50,298 bases of DNA, taken from Phycisphaerales bacterium. GTDB lineage: Bacteria; Planctomycetota; Phycisphaerae; Tepidisphaerales; Tepidisphaeraceae. Below the pieces are notes generated by a model, which was not told the DNA's origin, ran no database searches, and saw only the letters and a program-made list of their open reading frames with translations. Where the stretch lies: the NCBI GenBank assembly GCA_020853095.1, contig JADYZN010000059.1, forward strand, positions 1 through 50,298, given 5' to 3'. Below are positions 27,207 to 40,143 of this stretch, piece by piece. Both the position numbers and the translations under genes were made by a program. Numbering within the stretch: the first letter of the stretch is position 1; the number at the start of each line of letters is the position of its first letter.

Positions 27207-27212
27207 ATCGCA

Positions 27213-27701
27213 TTATTTTGGCCGCAGGGCCAGGATCAATTCCACCTCGCCGCTGGGCCGGTCAAGCTGCTGGGCGATTTCGTGGGCCGAGCGTCCCTGG
27301 TCGCACAACCGGTAAATTTCGGCGTGCCTGGGGTCGAGCATTTCATCGGGAATCGAGGCGACAGGCTCAAAGACGTTCGCCGGGCCGGCCGCCGCCGATG
27401 TGGTGGATCGCAACGCGGCGATCTTCTCATCGGCTTCCTTGATGAGCAGTTCCAGCTTGGCGGCGCGGGTGTCGAGCTGGCCGGAGATTTGACGGGCCAT
27501 GTCCGACAGTTCCACCAGCAGGTTGGACATGTCCCGTTCCACCGAACGTTGTTGCGACAGGGACATCGAGGGCGTTTTTCGCAGCGGATCCTTTTTTTTT
27601 CGCGATCGCAGCATCAGGTAGCTGACCGCGATGGCGCCGACGCACAGGGCAACCCATTGCGGCAGGTCGAGCCGGGATTCGAGCAGCATCGGGGTGAACA
27701 T
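27213..27701 (-). CDS. Membrane-anchored coiled-coil protein with C-terminal HTH-like segment
   Basis: 162 residues, family not recognised. One membrane helix (about residues 14-31, LPQWVALCVGAIAVSYLML) is followed by a basic stop-transfer cluster RSRKKK, a coiled coil (about 50-105: SVERDMSNLLVELSDMARQI) and a C-terminal segment AEIYRLCDQGRSAHEIAQQL then DRPSGEVELILALRPK that looks like a short resolvase-like helix-turn-helix. The domain order suggests a membrane-tethered regulator or scaffold; this is inference. ATG at 27701 chosen; a GTG at 27728 lies inside a dyad. Downstream of topA in the same direction. Confidence 0.6.
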   Translation of the reverse strand: MFTPMLLESRLDLPQWVALCVGAIAVSYLMLRSRKKKDPLRKTPSMSLSQQRSVERDMSNLLVELSDMARQISGQLDTRAAKLELLIKEADEKIAALRSTTSAAAGPANVFEPVASIPDEMLDPRHAEIYRLCDQGRSAHEIAQQLDRPSGEVELILALRPK

Positions 27702-27711
27702 GATCTGGCCC

Positions 27712-27728
27712 GTGCGCCCCAGGCGCAC
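27712..27728. promoter_or_regulatory. Dyad before the membrane HTH-like gene
   Basis: GTGCGCC-TGG-GGCGCAC on the minus strand: 7-bp perfect arms, 3-base centre, ending 10 bases before the ATG at 27701. There is no T-run, so an operator or translational hairpin is more likely than a topA terminator. Confidence 0.4.
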
Positions 27729-27789
27729 CGGCGTAGTGTGCCCTTAGACAAGGCAATAGACAAGCGGTCGGGTGGATTATCGGAAAGAA

Positions 27790-30453
27790 TCAGTCTTTGG
27801 CGCTGGACTTTGGTGCGGCGGCGCTGCCGTTGCCATTGCCGTTGATGCCCAGTTCCTCGACCAAACGGGCCGGGACTTCGGCGGTGTTTTTGCACTTGGG
27901 ATAGCCGCTGCATCCCAGGAATCGGCCGCGACGACCGTTGCGGATGAGCATGGGCTTGCCGCACTCATCGCAGTCGATGTCGGTGGCCATCGTGGTGGGC
28001 TGGCCGTTGGATGAGGCGGGGTTCTCGCCGATGATCTTGTCCACCATCGCGCGGGCCTTGTCGGATTCCTCCTTGAGCAACGGCAGCAGGGCTTCCACCT
28101 GTTGCAGGTCGGCCCCGGCCAGTTTTTTGACCATTCGGGTCGATCGACACTTGGGAAAGCTGGAACAACCCAGGAACGGGCCGCGTTTGCTGTCGCGCAG
28201 GAGCATCGGACTGCCGCATTTTTCGCAGGCGACGGTGGTTTTGATCGGGGCGGGCTTGGGGGGAAGCGGATTGCCTTCCTTGTCGAGATTGATGATCGTC
28301 GAGCAGGAAGGTTCCCCTTTTTCGTTTTTGATCGAATAGCCGCTGCAACCGAGAAATTCGCCGAACCGGCCGCGACGTTTGATCATTTCACGGCCGCAGA
28401 CGGGGCATTTGTGTTCTGAAACCTCGCGGACGGTGGGTTTCCCCTGCTGGTCCACCGGCTGGGTGTTGCTGCATTCGCGGTTGGAACAGGCCAGGAAAAA
28501 GCCGTTCTTGCTGATGCGGTAAACCATGGGCTGGCCGCATTTGTCGCAGGTATAGGGGGAGGGCGCGCCGCCGGCATGTTCGATTTTTTCCAGTGCGCCA
28601 TCGACGACGGCGTGGAATGGGCCGTAAAAATCGCGCAGCAGCTTGACCCAGTCGAGGTGCTTTTCCTCGATCTCATCCAGTTTCAATTCCATGCCTGCGG
28701 TGAACTGCACGTTCATGATTTCAGGGAAGGCCTGGATGAGTTTTTCGGTGACGACCGAGCCCAGCAGCGTCGCGTGAAACCTGCGTTCGATCTGCTGGAC
28801 GTACTGGCGGTCCTGGATGGTCTGGATGATGCTGGCGTAGGTGCTGGGCCGGCCGATGCCGAGTTGTTCGAGCATCTTGACCAGGCTGGCCTCGGTATAG
28901 CGCGGCGGCGATTGGGTAAAGTGCTGGGTGGGGCTGATTTCAATCGGATAGACCGGCTGGCGCTCGGCCAGTTCGGGCAAAAGCTGGTCGTCGCTGCTGA
29001 TGCCGGCGACTTTCATGAAACCATCAAATACCAGCTTGCGGCCGGTGGCACGGAAGATCGCATCCCCCTGTTTTGTCGGGGCCGCGATGGTGATGGAGGT
29101 CTGATCAAATTCGGCCGCGGACATCTGGCAGGCGACAAAACGATTCCAGATCAACTGGTAGAGCTTGCTTTCATCGTGACCCAGCTTGTTGTGGGCATCG
29201 GATGGCGCGAACGACACATCGGTCGGACGGATGGCCTCGTGGGCTTCCTGGGCGCTTTTGTTGGAGGAGGAGTAAAAATTCGGCTTGTCGGGGACGTATT
29301 GGTTCCCGAATTGCTTGCCGACGTAGGACCGCGCCATCGAGAGGGCTTCGGCGGAAAGATTGGTTGAGTCGGTCCGCATGTAGGTGATGTGGCCGGCTTC
29401 ATAGAGGGTCTGCGCCAGCCGCATGGTGCGCTGGGCGCCGAATCCCAGGCGGCTGGAGGCGGCCTGCTGGAGCGTGCTGGTGATGAAGGGGGCGGGCGGA
29501 CGGCTGGTGGTGCGCTTTTTCTCGATGCCGCGCACGGTAAACGCAGGACAGCGGTCCAGATGGCCGGCGAAAACCGTCAAATGGCGGGCCGGTCCTTTGG
29601 CGTCGGGGTCTTCGGTGGTCTTGTCCTGATCGACGACCAAACCGAGCAGTTCGGCGGCCCGACGGGCGTCCGCCTTATTGGAGGCCTCGAATTTTTTGCC
29701 GGCCAGTTCGACAAGCTCGGCCATGAACGCATCGTGGCCGGCTAGCCATTTGTCCCGTTCGATCTTGGTGCGCTCGCCGTTGCCGGTGTTCGTGAGGAAA
29801 TCGGTCCACTGGGCGGATAAATCCCGACAGGAACGCTCATCGCCCCTGGCGGTGAAGATGCCGCCGATTTTCCAGAATTCCGTGGGGATGAAGGCTTCAA
29901 TTTCGCGCTCGCGTTCGACGACAAGACGGACGGCGACGCTTTGAACGCGGCCGGCGCTCAGGCCCCGCGCGACTTTTCGCCACAACAACGGCGAGATTTC
30001 GTAGCCGACGATGCGATCGAGGATGCGCCGGGCCTGTTGGGCGTTGACGCGGTTGATGTCGATCGCCATGGGCTTTTGGAAAGCCTTCTGTATTTCGCTT
30101 TTGGTGATGGCGTTGAAGATGACGCGGTGGGCGCGTTCATCGGGGATGCTGAGCGCTTCCTTCAGATGCCAGGCGATCGCCTCTCCTTCGCGGTCCAAGT
30201 CGGTCGCGAGATAGATCCGATCGCTTTCGCGGGCGAGCTTTTTCAGTTCGCTGATGACTTTGCCACGGCTTTCGAGAATTTCGTAATGAGGCTCGAAGCT
30301 CTCCAGATCAACGCCCATCCCTTTGGACGGCAGGTCGCGGACGTGGCCCATGCTGGCCTTCACGACATAGCCGTCGCCCAGGTATTTGTTGATCGTCTTG
30401 GCTTTGGCCGGCGATTCGACAATCACCAGATTTTTCGCGTTCTTTTTAGCCAT
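27790..30453 (-). CDS. topA: DNA topoisomerase I with four C-terminal zinc ribbons
   Basis: Type IA topoisomerase, 887 residues, relaxes negative supercoils. The Toprim domain begins LVIVESPAKAKTI (catalytic E13) with the metal-binding DLDREGEAIAWHLKEAL. The active tyrosine is near residue 358 in HITYMRTDSTNLS. After the toroid domain come four zinc ribbons (CDKCGQPMVYRI, CPVCGREMIKRR, CEKCGSPMLLRD, CDECGKPMLIRN), each with a closing C...C; the count is one more than in E. coli. ATG at 30453 (MAKKNAKNLVIVESP) fits the family; the longer frame to 30525 does not look conserved. Lies downstream of the rpoC terminator, same direction. Confidence 0.95.
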   Translation of the reverse strand: MAKKNAKNLVIVESPAKAKTINKYLGDGYVVKASMGHVRDLPSKGMGVDLESFEPHYEILESRGKVISELKKLARESDRIYLATDLDREGEAIAWHLKEALSIPDERAHRVIFNAITKSEIQKAFQKPMAIDINRVNAQQARRILDRIVGYEISPLLWRKVARGLSAGRVQSVAVRLVVEREREIEAFIPTEFWKIGGIFTARGDERSCRDLSAQWTDFLTNTGNGERTKIERDKWLAGHDAFMAELVELAGKKFEASNKADARRAAELLGLVVDQDKTTEDPDAKGPARHLTVFAGHLDRCPAFTVRGIEKKRTTSRPPAPFITSTLQQAASSRLGFGAQRTMRLAQTLYEAGHITYMRTDSTNLSAEALSMARSYVGKQFGNQYVPDKPNFYSSSNKSAQEAHEAIRPTDVSFAPSDAHNKLGHDESKLYQLIWNRFVACQMSAAEFDQTSITIAAPTKQGDAIFRATGRKLVFDGFMKVAGISSDDQLLPELAERQPVYPIEISPTQHFTQSPPRYTEASLVKMLEQLGIGRPSTYASIIQTIQDRQYVQQIERRFHATLLGSVVTEKLIQAFPEIMNVQFTAGMELKLDEIEEKHLDWVKLLRDFYGPFHAVVDGALEKIEHAGGAPSPYTCDKCGQPMVYRISKNGFFLACSNRECSNTQPVDQQGKPTVREVSEHKCPVCGREMIKRRGRFGEFLGCSGYSIKNEKGEPSCSTIINLDKEGNPLPPKPAPIKTTVACEKCGSPMLLRDSKRGPFLGCSSFPKCRSTRMVKKLAGADLQQVEALLPLLKEESDKARAMVDKIIGENPASSNGQPTTMATDIDCDECGKPMLIRNGRRGRFLGCSGYPKCKNTAEVPARLVEELGINGNGNGSAAAPKSSAKD

Positions 30454-30678
30454 CGTATCCGTGTTAGCCCCAAGGTTCGTCCGTGAGCCGTATCGGCCAT
30501 CGCCCCCGCTTTCTTGATCCGACAATAGGTGCGGGGGCGGAAGTTTGACCGGGTTTAATGCCGCCTGTCAAGGGTGGGCGGCCGATAAATTCCGTCAGCC
30601 AAAGGTACGTTTGCCGGATTGTCCGGTTCAGGCGATGCCGGGACAAGACGGCAGGCTCAACCGTAAAATAATTAAACA
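30454..30678. other. Gap between topA and the rpoC terminator
   Basis: No gene is seen. A perfect minus-strand TTGACA at 30566-30571 could be a topA -35 box, but the bases 17 further on (TCAAAC) are a poor -10. Confidence 0.4.
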
Positions 30679-30717
30679 AAGGCCCTCCGGCTCGTTTTAT
30701 TGGAGCCGGAGGGCCTT
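30679..30717 (-). terminator. Rho-independent terminator after rpoC
   Basis: A 15-bp perfect stem (30679-30693 with 30703-30717) and a 9-base loop, followed on the minus strand by a T-rich tail (TGTTTAATTATTTT). It begins 25 bases past the rpoC stop and closes the rpoB-rpoC unit. Confidence 0.88.
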
Positions 30718-30741
30718 GTCCGATCAAGCGGACTGAAGCAT

Positions 30742-35145
<4,404 letters not shown>

Positions 35146-35205
35146 GGTTCTGTTCTTTCTATTCAAGCCAAGGGCCAATGCCCATCTCTGATTTCTAAAG
35201 CCTGC

Positions 35206-35460
35206 TCACCCGACTCTTCGATTGCTCATCGTTGCGGGTCTCCGCATCCGCAGATACTGCCGCAACGCCTCATTCACAGCCCGTTCGTCCTTGAACTGTT
35301 TTTGCAGATCGGGACTGAGTCGCACAAAGCCGTTGCGAAACGCGATGAATTTCTTCCAATCCTTGTCGCCGCGGGTGATCGTCGGATAGCGATCCGAATC
35401 GCTGGTGTCCGCGGGGCAGTCCATCGCCATTTCCTCCGGCGTAAACTCGACGTATGTCAC
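35206..35460 (-). CDS. brnA: BrnA-like antitoxin
   Basis: 84 residues from a GTG at 35460. The start VTYVEFTPEEMAMDCPAD and the C-terminal FVRLSPDLQKQF ... AVNEALRQYLRM follow the BrnA/COG3514 pattern, whose C-terminal part is a ribbon-helix-helix DNA-binding domain that also neutralises BrnT and represses the operon. It follows the toxin gene with one base between the BrnT stop and its GTG; an ATG at 35424 behind GGAGGAA is the alternative start. The longer frame to 35547 overlaps brnT and encodes an unlikely Arg-rich head. Toxin-first order is the normal brnTA order. rpoC follows 60 bases later. Confidence 0.75.
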   Translation of the reverse strand: MTYVEFTPEEMAMDCPADTSDSDRYPTITRGDKDWKKFIAFRNGFVRLSPDLQKQFKDERAVNEALRQYLRMRRPATMSNRRVG

Positions 35461-35461
35461 C

Positions 35462-35752
35462 TTAATCTTCGATGAAATACCGGCCGCCTTCCGCCTTCGT
35501 CGCGCGCCTCGCACTGATGATCCGGACGATGTTTTCGCTTCGCTCATAAACCACCACCATCAGCAGCCGCATGCGATGAGAAAAACCGATCACGATTTCC
35601 CGATCCTCATCCGGCGTCGAATGCTCCAGATCATAAACCTGCAACCGCCGCTCATCCTCGAACACTGTCGCGGCCTCTTCAAATGTCACGCCATGCTTGC
35701 GATAATTGCTCGCCGCTTTCTCCTTGTGCCATTCGAACCGATACGGACTCAA
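35462..35752 (-). CDS. brnT: BrnT toxin (RelE-fold ribonuclease)
   Basis: 96 residues with all marks of the BrnT family: RFEWHKEKAASNYRKHGVTF, EEAATVFEDERRLQVYDLEH, EDREIVIGFSHRMRLLMVVV and VRIISARRATKAEGGRYF. Family members are RelE-like ribonucleases that stop translation and are held by BrnA. The only start ahead of the conserved FEW is a TTG at 35752, because a TGA lies in frame directly upstream; the TTG overlaps the stop of the 58-residue gene (TTGA). It sits between rpoB and rpoC on the same strand, with no visible promoter or terminator of its own. Confidence 0.88.
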   Translation of the reverse strand: MSPYRFEWHKEKAASNYRKHGVTFEEAATVFEDERRLQVYDLEHSTPDEDREIVIGFSHRMRLLMVVVYERSENIVRIISARRATKAEGGRYFIED

Positions 35753-35925
35753 TCACGCTGCTCCGTTGGTCTTTCAATGGTTTTGCGGCAATCTCGGTGA
35801 ATCCCAAGGGAACGCTTAACCACATACATCAAAACATAAAGTACAAACACAACTCCAATGACAATGGCTGCAAAACACATTAGCACAAGCCACAAACCGT
35901 CGAGATTGATGGCATCTGACAACAT
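35749..35925 (-). CDS. Small single-pass membrane protein between rpoB and brnT
   Basis: A 58-residue frame: MLSDAINLDGLW, a hydrophobic helix (about residues 11-36, LWLVLMCFAAIVIGVVFVLY and on), then a positive tail VKRSLGIHRDCRKTIERPTE. The pattern is that of a genuine type I-like membrane protein (N-out, basic C-terminus inside). The ATG stands 3 bases after the rpoB TGA, and its own TGA overlaps the brnT TTG. By hand count it is about 44% GC, visibly lower than its neighbours. No family recognised. Its tight fit between two real genes is the main support. Confidence 0.6.
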   Translation of the reverse strand: MLSDAINLDGLWLVLMCFAAIVIGVVFVLYVLMYVVKRSLGIHRDCRKTIERPTEQRD

Positions 35926-35928
35926 TCA

Positions 35929-38900
35929 TCACATCAAATCCTGATCCTCATCAAAATCGCTCGCGCCGCGTTTCTTTTCGAGCTGGATGTTCAATCCCAG
36001 GCCGCGGATTTCGTTGCACAGCACGTCGAAGCTGACGGGCGTTCCGGCTTCGAGGGTGTTGGCGCCTTTGACCATGCTTTCGTAGATCTTGGTGCGGCCC
36101 TCGACGTCGTCGGATTTCACCGTCAGCAGTTCCTGGAGGATGTACGAAGCGCCGTACGCTTCCAGACCCCAGACTTCCATCTCGCCGAAGCGCTGGCCGC
36201 CGGTGCGGGCCTTGCCGCCCAGGGGTTGCTGGGTGATCAGCGAATAGGGGCCGGTGGCACGGGCGTGAATCTTGTCATCGACCAGGTGGTGCAGCTTCAT
36301 CATGTAGATGTAGCCGACGGTGGTCTTCTGCTCGAAGGCGTCGCCGGTGCGGCCGTCGTAGAGCTGCACCTTGCCGCCATAGGGCATGATGACGTCCAGT
36401 TCACGCGGATTGAGCGGCTTCTTGTCGCCCTTGCGGGACTTGCGCCGATCCTGCGTGGTCTTGTTGGCTTCGTCGACGGCGCGGAAGATTTCCTCCTCGG
36501 TGGCTCCGTCGAACACCGGCGTCACCGCCTGGAATCCAAGCACCGCCGCCGCCCAACCCAGGTGCGTTTCAAGAATCTGGCCGACGTTCATACGGCTGGG
36601 CACGCCCAGCGGGTTGAGCAAAATGTCCACCGGCGAACCATCGTCCAGGAACGGCATGTCTTCTTCGGGCACGATGCGGGCGATGACACCCTTGTTGCCG
36701 TGGCGGCCGGCCATTTTGTCGCCGACCGACAAGGCCCGCTTGGTGGCGACGTACACCTTGACCATCTCCAGCACGCCGCTGGGCAGCTCGTCGCCGCGCT
36801 TCATGTGATCCATGCGGCGGACTTTTTCCTTCAGAACCGCCTGCACGCGCGGCCAGAACCGGCCGTGGGTGTTCTCCGCCTGTTCGCGGGCTTCCTTTGA
36901 TCCCTTGACCCAGTCGAGGCTGAAACCTTCGATCTGTTCGAGGATGACGTCCGCGATTTCGCTCTGGCCGACCTTCTGGCGCGTGCCGGGGTCAACCATC
37001 TGCTGGCCGGTGACTTCGTTGATCTCCTCCACCATCTGCTTGAAGATGGCGATGGCGCGGATGTCCATTTCCTTTTCGTAGCGCTCGATCTCCTTCTTGA
37101 GGGCTTTTTTCTGCTCGTCGGTCATGTGCATGCGGCGGCTGAACCGCTGCGTGGCAATGACGACGCCCTCTTCGCCGGCGGGCATTTCCAGCGAGTCGTT
37201 CTTCACGTCCTCGCCGGCCCGGCCGAAGATCGCGTGCAGCAATTTTTCCTCGGGGGTCAGTTCGCTCTTGCTCTTGGGGGCGACCTTGCCGGCGAGAATG
37301 TCGCCGGGGCCGACGCGCGTGCCGACGCGCACCACGCCGTTTTCGTCCAGGTTCGCCAACGCGCGCTCGGAGACGTTGGGAATGTCCCGCGTGAACTCCT
37401 CGCGACCCAGTTTGGTTTCGCGGATTTCGACGTCGTACTCCTCGATGTGGATCGAGGTGAAGAGGTCCTCCTTCACCAGCCGCTGGCTGATGACGATGGC
37501 GTCCTCGAAGTTGTAACCGTCGAAGGTCATGAACGCGACCAGGACGTTGCGGCCCAGCGCCAGCTCGCCCAGATGGGTGGCGGCGCCGTCGGCGATGATC
37601 TGGCCTTTTTTGACCCGCTGGCCCTTCTTGATGATGGGCTTTTGGTTCTGGCAGGTGCGTTCATTGAGGCCGACGAACTTGCGAAGGACGTACTCGTCGG
37701 CGTTGTCGATGAGGATGCGGGTGGCGTCCACGAACGTCACCACGCCGGCGCGTTCGGCGCGAACCACCATGCCGCTGTTCAGCGCCACGGGTTTTTCCAT
37801 GCCGGTCGAAACCACTGGCGGATCGGTCCGCAAAAGCGGAACCGCCTGGCGCTGCATGTTCGATCCCATCAAGGCGCGGTTGGCGTCGTCGTGTTCAAGG
37901 AACGGGATCAGCGCCGCCGAGACCGAGACGGTCTGTCGCGGGCTGATGTCGACGTACTGCACTTCCTTGCTGGGGACGGTCGCCAGGTCGCCCTGCACGC
38001 GGGCAAGAACCAGGCCTTTTTTCAGCCCATGATCCTTGTCCACCACGTCCGGCGGGGCAAGGATGGACTTCATCTCCTCATCGGCCCGCAGATATTTCAC
38101 CTGGCCGTTGACTTTGCCTTCCTTGACCACGCGATAAGGCGTGATCAGGAATCCGTAATCGTCGATGTCGCTGTAAATCGACAGCGATGCGATCAAGCCG
38201 ATGTTGGTTCCTTCGGGGGTTTCGATCGGGCAGATTCGCCCATAGTGCGAAATATGCACGTCACGCACTTCAAAACCCGCCCGCTTGCGGTTCAAACCGC
38301 CCGGGCCAAGCGCCGAAAGACGACGCTCGTGCGTAAGCTGCGCCAGCGGATTGGTCTGATCGACCACCTGCGACAGTTCGCCGCGACCAAAGAAAAAGTC
38401 GATCGAGCTGCTGATGCTCTTGGAATTGACCAACTCGGCGATCCGGCCGATCTCGTTGGGGTCCTTCAGGCTCATGCGCTCCTGAACGGTGCGGCGGAGC
38501 TTGAGGAAACCCTTGCGAAGCTCGTCGGCGGCCAGTTCGTCGATCGTGCGCAACCGGCGATTGCCCAGATGGTCGATGTCGTCGATGTATCCTTCGCCGC
38601 TGCGCAACTTGAACATGTACTTCAATGAATTGACCAGGTCCTCGCTGCGGAGGGTCATCACCGTTTCGGGAACGTTCTGATCGAATTTGCGGTTGATGCG
38701 GAACCGCCCCACCCGGCCGAGACGATAACGGTTTTCGTCGTAAAACTTCTCGTTGAACAGGGTCTTGGCCTTGTCGATCTGCGGCGGGTTGCCGGGACGA
38801 AGCCGGGCATAGATTTTCAACAGCGCGTTCTCATGGCTTTCGGCGGTGTCTTCCGCCAGCGTGTTGAGGATCAGCGGGTCGGACACCTTGGTGACGACGC

Positions 38901-39702
38901 TGATGGACTTCATGGACGAGGCCTGAATTTTCTGCAGCGCCTCGCCGATCTGCGCGCCGGCCTTGACCAGTTCCTCGCCGCTTTCAGCATCGATGATCGG
39001 AGCAACGGCGTAATAGCCCGCCTGGAGATCCTTGAGTTTCACCGTTTCAGGCGTGTAAAACTCGCGGATGATCGATTCGGCGGTGGAATATTTCGCATCC
39101 AGCGCCCGCAAAAACGTGGTCGCCGGGATTTTGCTGCTCTGGTCAATGCGGACGGCCAGCGCATCCTTCTTGGTGACGGAGCATTCGATCCAGCTTCCAC
39201 GCTCAGGAATGACGCGGCAGCCGTGCAGCGGGCGGTCCCCTTCCTGCACTTCCACCAGAAAATCCACGCCGGGGGAACGGTGAAGCTGATTGACGATGAC
39301 GCGCTCGGCACCGTTGATGATGAATTCGCCCCCGCCGATCATGATCGGGACTTCTCCCAGATAGATCGAATCCTCCATCACCTCGTCCTTGTCCTTGCGG
39401 ACAAAACGAACGGAGATGCGGAACGGCATGCCAAACGTCAGACGCAACGCCCGGCATTCATCGGGCGTGTAGCGCGGCTCGGACAGGTCGTAACTGATGT
39501 ATTCAAGGCGCAAATTCCCATCGTAGCTCTCGATGGGGAAGACCTCACGAAGCAACGCTTCAATGCCTTCGTTTTTACGCTTGGACGGATCAACTTCCTT
39601 CTGCAGGAAACGCTGATAAGACTCAATCTGTACGTCGATCAGATTCGGAATGGGCAGCGCGTCACCGCGCTTGCTAAAGTCGCGGACCTCATGCACTTGC
39701 AT
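35929..39702 (-). CDS. rpoB: RNA polymerase beta subunit
   Basis: 1257 residues. Marked by the Rif region [20 protein letters not shown] followed by [20 protein letters not shown], the [18 protein letters not shown] segment, [13 protein letters not shown] and the C-terminal [20 protein letters not shown] and [14 protein letters not shown]. Compared with E. coli, D516, H526 and S531 are kept but F514 and M515 are both valine. AAGGAAAAGGAC precedes the ATG at 39702. Not adjacent to rplL: a secreted protein gene and a regulatory region separate them, so rpoB appears to have its own promoters. Confidence 0.98.
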   Translation of the reverse strand: MQVHEVRDFSKRGDALPIPNLIDVQIESYQRFLQKEVDPSKRKNEGIEALLREVFPIESYDGNLRLEYISYDLSEPRYTPDECRALRLTFGMPFRISVRFVRKDKDEVMEDSIYLGEVPIMIGGGEFIINGAERVIVNQLHRSPGVDFLVEVQEGDRPLHGCRVIPERGSWIECSVTKKDALAVRIDQSSKIPATTFLRALDAKYSTAESIIREFYTPETVKLKDLQAGYYAVAPIIDAESGEELVKAGAQIGEALQKIQASSMKSISVVTKVSDPLILNTLAEDTAESHENALLKIYARLRPGNPPQIDKAKTLFNEKFYDENRYRLGRVGRFRINRKFDQNVPETVMTLRSEDLVNSLKYMFKLRSGEGYIDDIDHLGNRRLRTIDELAADELRKGFLKLRRTVQERMSLKDPNEIGRIAELVNSKSISSSIDFFFGRGELSQVVDQTNPLAQLTHERRLSALGPGGLNRKRAGFEVRDVHISHYGRICPIETPEGTNIGLIASLSIYSDIDDYGFLITPYRVVKEGKVNGQVKYLRADEEMKSILAPPDVVDKDHGLKKGLVLARVQGDLATVPSKEVQYVDISPRQTVSVSAALIPFLEHDDANRALMGSNMQRQAVPLLRTDPPVVSTGMEKPVALNSGMVVRAERAGVVTFVDATRILIDNADEYVLRKFVGLNERTCQNQKPIIKKGQRVKKGQIIADGAATHLGELALGRNVLVAFMTFDGYNFEDAIVISQRLVKEDLFTSIHIEEYDVEIRETKLGREEFTRDIPNVSERALANLDENGVVRVGTRVGPGDILAGKVAPKSKSELTPEEKLLHAIFGRAGEDVKNDSLEMPAGEEGVVIATQRFSRRMHMTDEQKKALKKEIERYEKEMDIRAIAIFKQMVEEINEVTGQQMVDPGTRQKVGQSEIADVILEQIEGFSLDWVKGSKEAREQAENTHGRFWPRVQAVLKEKVRRMDHMKRGDELPSGVLEMVKVYVATKRALSVGDKMAGRHGNKGVIARIVPEEDMPFLDDGSPVDILLNPLGVPSRMNVGQILETHLGWAAAVLGFQAVTPVFDGATEEEIFRAVDEANKTTQDRRKSRKGDKKPLNPRELDVIMPYGGKVQLYDGRTGDAFEQKTTVGYIYMMKLHHLVDDKIHARATGPYSLITQQPLGGKARTGGQRFGEMEVWGLEAYGASYILQELLTVKSDDVEGRTKIYESMVKGANTLEAGTPVSFDVLCNEIRGLGLNIQLEKKRGASDFDEDQDLM

Positions 39703-39852
39703 CAGTTTGTCCTTTTCCTTTTAAGGGAGGGATTTCGCAGACGGCCGGATTGCAGGCCTCGTCCCGATCCGGCCGGCCACCACATCACGCCACATGGTCC
39801 TACCGCCAGCTCTTTTTCTCACCCTCAATTTTTCGCTAAGTCGATAAAATTA

Positions 39853-39920
39853 GCCGCTTTACGTTTCGTGAAAGCGGCCTGTCAGCCGGGCGCGTCAATA
39901 GCTTCTGCGCCCGGTTTTTT
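39853..39920 (-). promoter_or_regulatory. Two tandem hairpins in the rpoB leader (possible attenuator)
   Basis: First hairpin in transcription order: arms 39907-39914 and 39886-39893 (CCGGGCGC and complement), 13-base loop, with six T on the plus-strand side (39915-39920). Second: GCCGCTTT arms at 39871-39878 and 39853-39860 with a 10-base loop, followed on the minus strand by TAATTTTATC. The second has terminator shape in the rpoB direction, 150 bases before the ATG. An attenuator or antiterminator leader is inferred; the first hairpin would terminate plus-strand transcripts instead, but no plus gene is present. Confidence 0.5.
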
Positions 39921-39965
39921 ACCTAATACTATTAGGTACGATAACAATTATTGGCAGTTCGTCAA
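39921..39965 (-). promoter_or_regulatory. Candidate rpoB promoter with a dyad over the start site
   Basis: Minus-strand TTGACG (39960-39965), 16 bp, TATCGT (39938-39943). Directly downstream, at the expected transcription start, lies the perfect palindrome ACCTAATA-C-TATTAGGT (39921-39937), placed where a repressor would block initiation. Confidence 0.5.
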
Positions 39966-40071
39966 GCGCAAAGCAACATAACCAGAGACTCACCCGCAAA
40001 AACCGGGAGAGCCGTCTGGATGGCCTGTCTCACGCTTTTCCGTTCTGTCCTGTCAACTTCTAACCGTCATC

Positions 40072-40100
40072 AGTTTAGTCATCTGCCTCGCAAGAGTCAA
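40072..40100 (-). promoter_or_regulatory. Second candidate rpoB promoter (distal)
   Basis: Minus-strand TTGACT (40095-40100), 17 bp, TAAACT (40072-40077). It starts 44 bases past the stop of the DUF4091 gene and would give a leader of about 360 bases that passes through the dyad and both hairpins. Confidence 0.4.
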
Positions 40101-40143
40101 TTTCAAATTATTGCTACTCTGATATCTTGAATTTTTCCTTTGG

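Larger units (their letters stand above)
39703..40143. other. Regulatory gap upstream of rpoB
   Basis: 441 bases with no credible ORF. It holds two candidate rpoB promoters, a 17-bp palindrome and two leader hairpins (listed separately). No clear terminator for the preceding gene at 40144 was found. Confidence 0.6.

Noticed and set aside
39886-39920. Plus-strand terminator (hairpin plus six T)
   Set aside because: No plus-strand gene precedes it; kept only as part of the rpoB leader structure.
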